A stretch of 8,658 bases of DNA from assembly GCA_046734795.1 (NCBI GenBank), contig JBKPRX010000161.1, forward strand, positions 1 through 8,658. Direction: 5' to 3'. The notes below the pieces were generated by a model. The model did not search any database and was not told the origin of the DNA. It was given only the letters and a program-made list of their open reading frames with translations. Shown piece after piece: positions 1-5,711 of this stretch (position 1 is the stretch's first letter; each line of letters begins with the position of its first letter). Position numbers and translations under genes: made by a program. This DNA comes from JBKPRX01 sp046734795. Lineage in GTDB: Bacteria; Actinomycetota; Thermoleophilia; Gaiellales; Gaiellaceae.

Positions 1-569
1 TCGTCGACCGTTACGTCGCGGCCGACCTCGCGCGCGATCGTCGTGAACTGCGCGTCCTCGAGTCCGCAGGCCGTGATCCAGTCGGTGAACACGGACGCGT
101 CGAGGTCGACGTTCAACGCGTAACCGTGCGTCGTGATCCAACGCGATACGCGCACGCCGATCGACGCGATCTTGCGCGGCGGAGACTGCAGCCACACCCC
201 GGTGAGGCCTTCGATGCACGTCGCCTCGAGGCCGAACGGCTCGAGCGTGGCGACGAGCGCGCGTTCGAGGTCGCGGACGTAGCGCTTCACATCTTTCCCG
301 TGCCGGCGCAGGTCGAGAATCGGATAACACACGAGCTGTCCCGGGCCGTGGTAGGTCGACTTGCCGCCTCGGTCGGTCTCGACGACGTCGACGGCGACGC
401 CGCTCGGCACGTGCACTTCCCGCTCTTCCGTCCGCCTCCCGATGGTTACGACCGGCGGATGCTCGAGAAAGAGAATCGTGTCGGGAATCGCGCCTTGAGA
501 GACGGCCGCAGCGAGCGACCGCTGCAGATCCCAGGCGTCGCGGTACGGCGTGAGACCCGGCAGCTGCAT
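1..569 (-). CDS. lipB: Octanoyltransferase LipB (3' end outside window)
   Basis: Transfers the octanoyl group from octanoyl-ACP to the lipoyl-domain lysine of E2 and GcvH proteins, the first step of lipoate synthesis, in the cytoplasm. My translation of the minus strand gives 189 residues before the window edge. The family is usually about 210-230 residues, so a short C-terminal piece is missing. Family signatures are EHPPVVTIGRR (about 36-46), RGGKSTYHGPGQLVCYP (67-83), the catalytic lysine in RKIASIGVRVSRW (Lys133) and the acyl-accepting cysteine in ITACGL (Cys168). The Lys-Cys distance is 35, one more than I recall for E. coli and M. tuberculosis LipB, so there seems to be a one-residue insertion. 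The ATG at 569 shares a base with the TGA of the upstream membrane gene (TGATG) and has no Shine-Dalgarno of its own, which points to translational coupling. It probably serves the nearby E2 protein. Confidence 0.95.
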   Translation of the reverse strand, partial: MQLPGLTPYRDAWDLQRSLAAAVSQGAIPDTILFLEHPPVVTIGRRTEEREVHVPSGVAVDVVETDRGGKSTYHGPGQLVCYPILDLRRHGKDVKRYVRDLERALVATLEPFGLEATCIEGLTGVWLQSPPRKIASIGVRVSRWITTHGYALNVDLDASVFTDWITACGLEDAQFTTIAREVGRDVTVD

Positions 570-937
570 CACGTACGCGCTGGCGCCCACCACCGGAGGG
601 TAGCGGCCTGCATGACGGCGAGGCACAGAAGTACGACTGTCGTGACGGCAACGATTGTCGCGCCGGCGCTCGAAAAGCCGGAGTCGACTCCGAGCCACAC
701 GAGCCCGGCAACGGCGGTCACGAGGTTCGCGATCGCAAGCGTCGCGACCCGGATGCGCCCTCGCCAAAGAATCGCGGCGGCGCCGAGCAAGACCACGCCT
801 AAAGCGACGACGACGCCGCGTCCGATGCCGGCGAAGTCGTCGGGCCCGAGCCAGCCCGTGGCACCCCCGACGACGACCGTGAGACCGAGCACGCCCTCGA
901 AGATCGCGTCTGCCCTGACGATCGTCCTTGCTTCCAT
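569..937 (-). CDS. Small four-helix membrane protein of unknown function
   Basis: I do not recognise a named family. The 122-residue protein has four hydrophobic segments, at about 11-30, 41-58, 63-83 and 90-110. It has a short charged N-terminus (MEARTIVRAD), a basic loop WRGRIR between helices 2 and 3, and a short basic C-terminal tail ending in RWWAPART. It looks like a small integral inner-membrane protein of the SPW-repeat/DUF type, with no visible catalytic motif. The ATG at 937 is supported by GGGAGG at 948-943, five bases upstream. A longer reading in the same frame up to 1549 runs antisense through the TetR gene and is not credible. The gene is first in a two-gene unit with lipB, and its TGA overlaps the lipB ATG. 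A TTGACG-N17-TACAGT promoter lies directly upstream and overlaps a probable TetR operator. Confidence 0.8.
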   Translation of the reverse strand: MEARTIVRADAIFEGVLGLTVVVGGATGWLGPDDFAGIGRGVVVALGVVLLGAAAILWRGRIRVATLAIANLVTAVAGLVWLGVDSGFSSAGATIVAVTTVVLLCLAVMQAATLRWWAPART

Positions 938-956
938 CCGTGCCTCCCAGTAGTTT
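928..956 (+). promoter_or_regulatory. Promoter of the TetR-family gene
   Basis: TTGCTT at 928-933 and TAGTTT at 951-956 are separated by 17 bases, a good sigma-A-type pair. The expected transcription start is about 962-963, giving a leader of only about 15 bases before the ATG at 977. The -35 box lies inside the first codons of the divergent membrane gene, and the -10 box sits inside the left arm of the palindrome at 948-968, so a bound repressor would block it. Predicted by eye from consensus only. Confidence 0.5.
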
Positions 957-968
957 ATGAAACGACTG
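948..968. promoter_or_regulatory. 21-bp near-palindrome, probable TetR operator
   Basis: The arms CAGTAGTTT and AAACGACTG flank a 3-base centre (ATG). Eight of nine arm positions pair; the exception is A952 with G964. The site fills most of the 39-base gap between the divergent membrane gene and the TetR gene, and overlaps the -10 boxes of both predicted promoters and their expected start points. TetR-family dimers bind palindromes of this size next to their own gene, so this is the obvious operator. The assignment to this regulator is inferred from position. Confidence 0.65.
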
Positions 969-993
969 TAGAAGAAATGGCCCGACCCGTCAA
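965..993 (-). promoter_or_regulatory. Promoter of the membrane protein-lipB unit
   Basis: On the minus strand TTGACG (993-988) and TACAGT (970-965) are separated by exactly 17 bases, close to the sigma-A/sigma-70 consensus. The expected start is about 958, leaving a leader of about 21 bases that contains the GGGAGG ribosome site. The -35 box lies within codons 4-6 of the TetR gene, and the -10 box overlaps the right end of the palindrome at 948-968. This is the strongest promoter match in the left half of the window. Confidence 0.6.
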
Positions 994-1492
994 TCCACAA
1001 CGAAAGTCGGCGACGCTCGCGAAGGCCGCGGACTACGTGCTCGAGCATGGGCTCGCCGATCTCAGCCTGCGACCGCTTGCGAAGGCGCTCGGCACGAGCC
1101 CGCGCATGCTGCTCTACGACTTCGGCAGCAAGGAACAGCTGGTCGACGGAATCCTCGGCGAGATCCGGGGCCGAGAGCAGGGCCTCCTCGAGGCAGAGCC
1201 GCGCTCGCTCGAGGACGTGTGGGCGTGGATAGCCGCGCCGGAGCGCGAGCCGTTCTTGCGCTTGTTCTTCGAGAACTACGTTGCGGCCGCGGCGCGCGGC
1301 GAAGCCGAGCCGTTCGTGCTCGACTGGCTCGACTACGTCAAGACGAGCTGGCGGCCGGACGCGGACGACGCGACCGCCACACTCGTCGTCGCGGTCGTGC
1401 GCGGTCTGCTCCTCGATGTCCTCGCGACCGGCGATCGTGAACGAGCAGCTGCAGCGCTCGCGCGTTTCGAGGCGCTCGCGCCCGTCGCGTGA
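977..1492 (+). CDS. TetR-family transcriptional regulator
   Basis: A 171-residue one-component repressor. Residues 8-55 form the N-terminal DNA-binding domain. The helix-turn-helix is around 29-48 (LSLRPLAKALGTSPRMLLYDF) and is followed by the typical GSKEQLV start of helix 4. The remaining 110 residues are helical and would form the ligand-binding and dimerisation domain; the inducer cannot be told from the sequence. The ATG at 977 has only a weak upstream site (GAAG). The next in-frame alternatives would cut into the DNA-binding domain, so this start is preferred. It is transcribed away from the membrane protein-lipB unit, with a 21-bp palindrome between them, so it most likely represses itself and that unit. 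It converges on the SnoaL-like gene with a 19-base gap and no visible terminator hairpin. Confidence 0.9.
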   Translation: MARPVNPQRKSATLAKAADYVLEHGLADLSLRPLAKALGTSPRMLLYDFGSKEQLVDGILGEIRGREQGLLEAEPRSLEDVWAWIAAPEREPFLRLFFENYVAAAARGEAEPFVLDWLDYVKTSWRPDADDATATLVVAVVRGLLLDVLATGDRERAAAALARFEALAPVA

Positions 1493-1511
1493 GCTACGCG
1501 GAAGTGTCCAC

Positions 1512-1880
1512 CTAACCGGTCGACTTGGGCTCGAGCGCCCAGTAGTCACGGTGCTCCACGACGAGGCCTTCGTCGTCGAAGCGCAGAAGCGTCACACCGG
1601 CGAGCATGTGCTCGCGCGCTGAGTACGCGACTGTCGCGCGATACTCGACGGCGGCGCGGTCGCCGTCGACGATCGGCTCGCCGAACGACACCTGCGGCTC
1701 GGCCTCTTCGTCGGCGAAGACGCGCTCGACGTACGTGCGCGCGTCTTCCGGCTCACGGAATGGATGCGAGCGGAACTCGACATCCGCCGCGTAGCGGGCC
1801 GCGATCAGGTCGGCATCGTGCGCGCGCCAACCGCGCTCCCACGCGTCCACCCACGCTCGCGCCGCCTCCCTCGCGTCCAC
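1512..1880 (-). CDS. SnoaL-like / NTF2-fold family protein
   Basis: A 122-residue protein of the NTF2-like alpha+beta cone fold. It shows the N-terminal helix with WVDAWERGWRAHDADLIAARYA (10-31), the strand VEFRSHPFREPEDARTYV (34-51), and paired C-terminal strands FGEPIVDGDRAAVEY (66-80), AGVTLLRFDDEGLVVEHRDYW (94-114). Members include SnoaL cyclases, ketosteroid isomerase-like enzymes and many small proteins of unknown role. No clear ketosteroid isomerase catalytic set can be assigned, so the reaction is unknown. It starts with GTG at 1880, six bases after the E2 stop codon, so it is the last gene of the dehydrogenase operon and probably translated by coupling. It might bind or process an acyl or keto intermediate of that pathway, but that is inference from position alone. 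Confidence 0.85.
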   Translation of the reverse strand: MDAREAARAWVDAWERGWRAHDADLIAARYAADVEFRSHPFREPEDARTYVERVFADEEAEPQVSFGEPIVDGDRAAVEYRATVAYSAREHMLAGVTLLRFDDEGLVVEHRDYWALEPKSTG

Positions 1881-1886
1881 GCAGCG

Positions 1887-3329
1887 CTAGTAGCTCTCTT
1901 GCTCCCAGCCCTCGAGCTTCTTTTGCATGTCGCCGAGGAACTGCGCCGCGTACGCGCCGTCGATCAAGCGATGGTCGTACGTGAGCGTGATGTTCATGAT
2001 CGGCCGGATCGCGATCACGTCCTGACCGAGGTCGTCCTGCACGACCCACGGCCGTTTGACGAGAGCGTAGGTCCCCAAAATCCCAACCTGCGGCTGATTG
2101 ATGATCGGCGTCCCGTGGAAGGTGCCGTAACCGCCCGGGTTCGTGATCGTGAACGTGCCGCCTTGCACGTCGTCCGGCGTGAGCTTCTTCGTCCGTGCGC
2201 GCTCTGCGATGTCGCCGATCGCGCGTGCCATGCCGAGCAGATTGAGATCCTGCGCGTTCTTCACGACCGGAACGATCAGCCCTTGCCCGCCCTCGAGCGC
2301 AACTGCGAAGCCGAGGTTGACGAACTTCCGAGTCACGATCTTGTCGCCGCGAAGCTCGCCGTTGATCCACGGCCAGCTGCTGAGCGTGTCGATCGTCGCG
2401 CGCGCAACGAATGCGAGGTAAGTCAGCGAGACACCGTATGAGTCGCGGTAGTCCTTCTTCAGCTTCTCGCGGATCACGACGACCTTCGACATGTCGACTT
2501 CGATCGCACTCGTTACGTGCGCCGACGTGTCGATTGACCGGCGCATGTGCTCTGCGATGCCGCGGCGCATCGCAGACACCGGCTCGAGGGTCTCGCCCGG
2601 ACTCGCCTCGCCCGACGCTTGCGCGGCGGGCGCTGCAGCTGGCGGCGCGGGGCGCGGTGCTGCGGCGGGCGCTTGAGGCTGCTGTTGCGGTGGGCTCGGC
2701 TCGGGCTCGCGGACTGCGGGCGCCGGCGGTCCCTGCTCGATGAAGTCGAGGATGTCCTTCTTCGTCACGCGCCCGCCGCGGCCGCTGCCGGGAACTTGCT
2801 CCGGGTCGATGCCGTGCTCGGACGCGATCCGCGCGACGACCGGTGAGACGAAGTGCCGGCCGTTCTCGCCGGCCTCTGGGGCGCCGGCGTCCGGCTGAGC
2901 CTGCTGCGGCGCGGGCGCCGGCGGAGGCGCGGGCTGCGCGGGCTGTGCGGGCTCGGGCTGAGGAGGCTCGGGTGAGACGCTGCCGACACCTTCGCTCGCA
3001 GCCGCCATCGACGCGTCGGCGGCTGCCTGCGTCGCGGGCTCGGCGGGCGTCTGCTCTGAGTCCGTCGCGACCGGTGCGGCACCGTCGCCGCCGATCTCAG
3101 CGAGCTTCGTCCCGACCTCGACCGTCTCGCCCTCCTGGACGAGGATTTGCGTCAGCGTGCCGCTCGCAGGGCTCGGTACCTCTGTGTCGACCTTGTCCGT
3201 CGAGATCTCGAGCAGCGGCTCGTCAGCTTCGACGTGCTCGCCTTCGCTCTTCAGCCATTTGGTGATTGTTCCCTCGGAAACCGAGACGCCCATCTGCGGC
3301 ATGACGACTTCGACTGCGGTCGCGGCCAT
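1887..3329 (-). CDS. bkdC: Dihydrolipoyl acyltransferase, E2 of a 2-oxo acid dehydrogenase complex (probably branched-chain)
   Basis: The E2 core accepts the acyl group from E1 on a swinging lipoyl arm and passes it to CoA, in the cytoplasm. Domains of the 480-residue protein in order: one lipoyl domain (about 5-80) with the modified lysine in STDKVDTE (Lys46); a Pro/Ala/Gln-rich linker (about 85-155); a peripheral subunit-binding domain (158-199, SPVVARIASEHGIDPEQVPGSG then GGRVTKKDILDF); a second Pro/Ala linker (200-240); and the catalytic domain (about 246-478), ending with DHRLIDG (452-458), where His453 and Asp457 are the active-site residues. Length and order are normal for a one-lipoyl E2. 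The ATG at 3329 is 4 bases after the E1-beta stop, with GGAG about 12 bases upstream. Substrate type is judged from the E1 partners; a pyruvate-specific E2 remains possible. Confidence 0.93.
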   Translation of the reverse strand: MAATAVEVVMPQMGVSVSEGTITKWLKSEGEHVEADEPLLEISTDKVDTEVPSPASGTLTQILVQEGETVEVGTKLAEIGGDGAAPVATDSEQTPAEPATQAAADASMAAASEGVGSVSPEPPQPEPAQPAQPAPPPAPAPQQAQPDAGAPEAGENGRHFVSPVVARIASEHGIDPEQVPGSGRGGRVTKKDILDFIEQGPPAPAVREPEPSPPQQQPQAPAAAPRPAPPAAAPAAQASGEASPGETLEPVSAMRRGIAEHMRRSIDTSAHVTSAIEVDMSKVVVIREKLKKDYRDSYGVSLTYLAFVARATIDTLSSWPWINGELRGDKIVTRKFVNLGFAVALEGGQGLIVPVVKNAQDLNLLGMARAIGDIAERARTKKLTPDDVQGGTFTITNPGGYGTFHGTPIINQPQVGILGTYALVKRPWVVQDDLGQDVIAIRPIMNITLTYDHRLIDGAYAAQFLGDMQKKLEGWEQESY

Positions 3330-3333
3330 CGGC

Positions 3334-4302
3334 TCAGTACTCCGCGAGCTCGCGAATGCCCGCGGCGACGTCGTCGACTTGCGGGATGAACGCCTTCTCG
3401 AGCTGGGGCGCGAACGGAACCGGAGTGTCGGGTGCGGTGATGCGTTTCACGGGAGCGTCGAGATCCTCGAAGGCTTCCTCGGCGATCGTTGCCGCGATTT
3501 CTGCTCCAAAACCGCCGGTGTGCGTGTCCTCGTGGAGAACCAACGCCTTCGACGTCTTGCGCACCGACTCGAGGACCGCTGCCTTGTCCCACGGCGCAAC
3601 CGTGCGCAGATCGACGATCTCGACGGAGACGTCGTCCACCTTCGAGGCAGCCTCTTCCGCGGTGTACACCATCGCGCCCCACGTGATCACGCTCAGGTCG
3701 CGGCCTTCCTGATGCGTGCGTGCCTTGCCGAGCGGCACGGTGTAGCGCTCCTCCGGCACCTCGCCTTTCACGCGCCGGTAGAGATGCTTGTGCTCGAAGT
3801 AGAGGACGGGGTTCGGATCCTCGATCGCGCTCAGCAGGAGCCCCTTCGCGTCGTACGGCGTCGACGGACACACGCACTTCAGCCCGGGAATGTGCGCGAA
3901 CGACGACTCCGGGTTCTGCGAGTGGAAAGGCCCGCCGGAGAACCCTCCCCCGGACGGCAGGCGCACGACGATCGGAACCGGCGTACCGGCGCGCCAGTGC
4001 TGCTTCGCGGCGACGGTGACGAGGTGATCCCAGGCACACGAGACGAAGTCGGCGAACTGCATCTCCGCCACGGGGCGCATACCCATGATCGCGGCACCGG
4101 TCGACGCGCCCACGATCGCCGTCTCCGCCAGCGGCGCATCGATCACACGCCACGAGCCGAACTCCTCCTGAAAGCCGAGCGTCACCTTGAATGCGCCTCC
4201 GTAGACGCCGACGTCCTCGCCGATCACGAAGACGCGCTTGTCGCGCCGCATCTCCTGCCGCAGGGCATCCGAGATCGCTTGCAGGTACGTCAGCTCGGCC
4301 AT
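3334..4302 (-). CDS. bkdB: 2-oxo acid dehydrogenase E1 beta subunit (probably branched-chain)
   Basis: Beta subunit of the alpha2-beta2 thiamine-diphosphate E1 enzyme, which decarboxylates 2-oxo acids and acylates the E2 lipoyl group. The 322 residues have the full family pattern: GEDVGVYGGAFKVT (28-41), DAPLAETAIVG (55-65) with Glu60 as the ThDP-activating glutamate, MRPVAEMQFADF (75-86), FHSQNPE (126-132) with His127 in the active site, CPSTPYDAKGLL (145-156), and a C-terminal transketolase domain with VDLRTVAPWD (230-239) and LHEDTHTGGFGAEIA (256-270). From memory it matches Bacillus BkdAB well, including PSTPYDAKGLL and the ending IRELAEY. The open frame runs further upstream to 5064, but that part is antisense shadow. 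The ATG at 4302, two bases after the E1-alpha stop, matches the family start. No Shine-Dalgarno is visible, so translation is probably coupled. Confidence 0.93.
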   Translation of the reverse strand: MAELTYLQAISDALRQEMRRDKRVFVIGEDVGVYGGAFKVTLGFQEEFGSWRVIDAPLAETAIVGASTGAAIMGMRPVAEMQFADFVSCAWDHLVTVAAKQHWRAGTPVPIVVRLPSGGGFSGGPFHSQNPESSFAHIPGLKCVCPSTPYDAKGLLLSAIEDPNPVLYFEHKHLYRRVKGEVPEERYTVPLGKARTHQEGRDLSVITWGAMVYTAEEAASKVDDVSVEIVDLRTVAPWDKAAVLESVRKTSKALVLHEDTHTGGFGAEIAATIAEEAFEDLDAPVKRITAPDTPVPFAPQLEKAFIPQVDDVAAGIRELAEY

Positions 4303-4304
4303 GG

Positions 4305-5351
4305 CTACTTGTGGTGGGGCGTGTCGAGCTCCTCCGGATCGGCGTAGACGCCGACCTTGAGCTCTGCCGGATCTGGCGGCGGCGACTCCTCGGCTCGGCG
4401 CAGCGCCTCGTTCAAGAGCGCTTTTACCTCGGAGGAGATCTCGCTCTCTTCCTCGTCCGTCAGGTTCGCGTTCTGGCGCAGCCAGCCGCGAAACCGCTCG
4501 AGCGGATCGTTCTCGGCCCAGCGCTCGAACATCACGCGCGGGACGTAGAACGCATCGTCGTGCACCGCGTGGCCCTCCATGCGGAGAGTGAGGCACTCCA
4601 ACAAGGTAGGCCCGTTCCCCGCGCGAGCCTTCTCGATGGCGCGCTTCGCCTCGCGGTACACCGCGAGCACGTCGGTGCCGTCGACGACGACCCCTTCGAA
4701 CCCGTACGCCTGCGCCCGGTCGGCCACGTGCTCGGTCGCGAACTCGAGGTGCGTCGGGGTCGAGTACGCCCATTGGTTGTTGTCGCAGATGAACACGACC
4801 GGAAGCTTCCGCGTCCCGGCGAGCGTCATGCACTCGTGCGTATCGCCTCGCGCGGATGCGCCTTCGCCGAACCAGCCGACAGCGACGCGGTGTTCCTCGC
4901 GGACCCTGAACGCCAGCGCGCAGCCGACCGCGACCGGCAGCATCGCCGGCAGGTGACTGACCATCGCGATCAGTCCAAGACGCTGATCTGCCATATGCAC
5001 GTTTCCGTCGCGACCGCGCGCCGGGCCGTCGATGCGTCCCATGTACTGCGCAAAGATTCGCCACGGCTCGACGCCGCGCACGATGTGCACGCCCATGTCG
5101 CGATGCAGCGGAGTGCCGACGTCGTCGGATCCCATCGCGGTCGCGATTCCGACGGACGCTGCCTCGTTCCCGCGGCCGGTGTAGAACGAGCCGGGAATCT
5201 TTCCTTGCTTGTAGAGAATGTGTCCGCGCTCTTCGATCCCGCGCGTGACGAGCATGTTGCGATAGATGGCGACGAGGTCGGCTCGATCGAGGCCGGCCTC
5301 TCGAACTTCACTGAGCGAGCTGACTGGCTCCGCTTCCCTGGCGATCGCCAT
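4305..5351 (-). CDS. bkdA: 2-oxo acid dehydrogenase E1 alpha subunit (probably branched-chain)
   Basis: Alpha subunit of the heterotetrameric E1, partner of the next gene. The 348-residue protein has the ThDP/Mg-binding motif in the GEG form (FGEGASARGD, 161-170) followed by DNNQWAYSTPT (190-200). Pyruvate E1 enzymes usually read GDG, whereas human BCKDHA and Bacillus BkdAA read GEG. YKQGKIPGSFYTGRGNEA (47-64), LHRDMGVH (82-89) and RMEGHAVHDDAFY (257-269, with the conserved His261) are also as expected. These points favour branched-chain 2-oxo acids such as those from Val, Leu and Ile, but pyruvate cannot be excluded. First gene of the operon. The ATG at 5351 has GAGG only two bases upstream, too close for a good ribosome site, while a -10 box (5365-5360) lies just before it, suggesting a nearly leaderless message. 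The E3 gene is not in this window. Confidence 0.92.
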   Translation of the reverse strand: MAIAREAEPVSSLSEVREAGLDRADLVAIYRNMLVTRGIEERGHILYKQGKIPGSFYTGRGNEAASVGIATAMGSDDVGTPLHRDMGVHIVRGVEPWRIFAQYMGRIDGPARGRDGNVHMADQRLGLIAMVSHLPAMLPVAVGCALAFRVREEHRVAVGWFGEGASARGDTHECMTLAGTRKLPVVFICDNNQWAYSTPTHLEFATEHVADRAQAYGFEGVVVDGTDVLAVYREAKRAIEKARAGNGPTLLECLTLRMEGHAVHDDAFYVPRVMFERWAENDPLERFRGWLRQNANLTDEEESEISSEVKALLNEALRRAEESPPPDPAELKVGVYADPEELDTPHHK

Positions 5352-5359
5352 CGCCTCGA

Positions 5360-5365
5360 ACTGTA
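5360..5365 (-). promoter_or_regulatory. Putative -10 box of the dehydrogenase operon
   Basis: The minus strand reads TACAGT eight bases before the bkdA ATG, matching TAnnnT. Transcription would then begin about 2 bases ahead of, or at, the start codon, so the operon would be leaderless or nearly so. I see no convincing -35 hexamer at the right distance; the region holds CTTCAA about 16 bases upstream. This explains why no properly spaced Shine-Dalgarno is present. Prediction by eye. Confidence 0.35.
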
Positions 5366-5414
5366 ACCGCTACCGCGGCCTTTGAAGCACCCGATTCGAG
5401 TGATGGCGGCGAAC

Positions 5415-5420
5415 TAGAGT
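5415..5420 (+). promoter_or_regulatory. Putative -10 box of the zinc-ribbon gene
   Basis: TAGAGT (TAnnnT) ends six bases before the GTG start at 5427, which places the expected transcription start on the start codon itself: a leaderless pattern. The upstream in-frame TAG is part of this same hexamer, so no earlier start is possible. No clear -35 box is seen. It faces away from the dehydrogenase operon's -10 box in the same 75-base gap. Confidence 0.4.
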
Positions 5421-5426
5421 GCGGCT

Positions 5427-5699
5427 GTGGGCAAGGCGTCCGACTGGATCCGCGAAGAGCGCCGAAACGTGCTCGGGCACTGGGTCGCTGTGTGTCTCAC
5501 CTGCGGCGCAGCGCGACGCTGGTTCGAAGACTTCGAGAGCGAGGTGCCTGACAAATGCCCGCAGTGCGGCGGTGAGCTCCTCCGCCGGTGCCGTGCGTGT
5601 AACGCTCCGATCTCATCGTTCGCTGCGGTCGATTGCGAGGAATGTCGCGCGCCGCTCAGGAAGAACGAGCTCTTCGGTGCGCCGATCAAGAAGTCGTGA
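5427..5699 (+). CDS. Small protein with four CxxC zinc-binding motifs
   Basis: I do not recognise a named family. The 90-residue protein has four CxxC pairs, at 23-26 (CLTCG), 44-47 (CPQCG), 55-58 (CRACN) and 70-73 (CEEC), enough for two zinc ribbons built as consecutive treble-clef/rubredoxin-knuckle units. A basic N-terminus (GKASDWIREERRN) and a basic C-terminus (IKKS) flank them. There is no signal peptide or membrane segment. Such proteins often bind nucleic acid or act as adaptor modules, but nothing here fixes the role. The GTG at 5427 is the only start compatible with the upstream in-frame stop at 5415. It lacks a Shine-Dalgarno and has TAGAGT six bases upstream, so it is probably leaderless. 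It is divergent from the dehydrogenase operon and convergent with the ASCH-like gene (12-base gap). Confidence 0.8.
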   Translation: MGKASDWIREERRNVLGHWVAVCLTCGAARRWFEDFESEVPDKCPQCGGELLRRCRACNAPISSFAAVDCEECRAPLRKNELFGAPIKKS

Positions 5700-5711
5700 A
5701 CGTGCCGCGCG

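Noticed and set aside
126..953. 275-residue plus-strand open frame opposite lipB
   Set aside because: The minus strand encodes LipB with all active-site motifs; the plus frame is low-complexity shadow.
1493..1511. Possible bidirectional terminator between the converging TetR and SnoaL genes
   Set aside because: No stable inverted repeat with a T run is visible in the 19 bases.
938..1549. Long minus-strand extension upstream of the membrane protein gene
   Set aside because: It is antisense to the TetR gene, has low-complexity Arg/Glu-rich content, and lies upstream of an ATG with a clear ribosome site; it is a GC-rich shadow frame.
2590..3060. GC-rich repeats within the E2 gene
   Set aside because: They encode the normal Pro/Ala/Gln-rich flexible linkers between E2 domains, not a DNA-level repeat element.
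3157..4347. 396-residue plus-strand open frame opposite E1-beta and E2
   Set aside because: Antisense to two clear enzyme genes and without any recognisable domain; typical of high-GC DNA.
4303..5064. Minus-strand extension of the E1-beta frame into the E1-alpha gene
   Set aside because: The extension is Arg/Gly-rich shadow of E1-alpha in another frame; the family start MAELTYLQAI at 4302 fits the operon spacing.
4191..5366. 391-residue plus-strand open frame opposite E1-alpha
   Set aside because: Antisense shadow of a well-supported gene, with Arg/His/Asp-biased composition and no domain.
5700..5711. Possible terminator between the zinc-ribbon and ASCH-like genes
   Set aside because: The 12-base gap has only a short GC-rich stretch and no hairpin plus T run.
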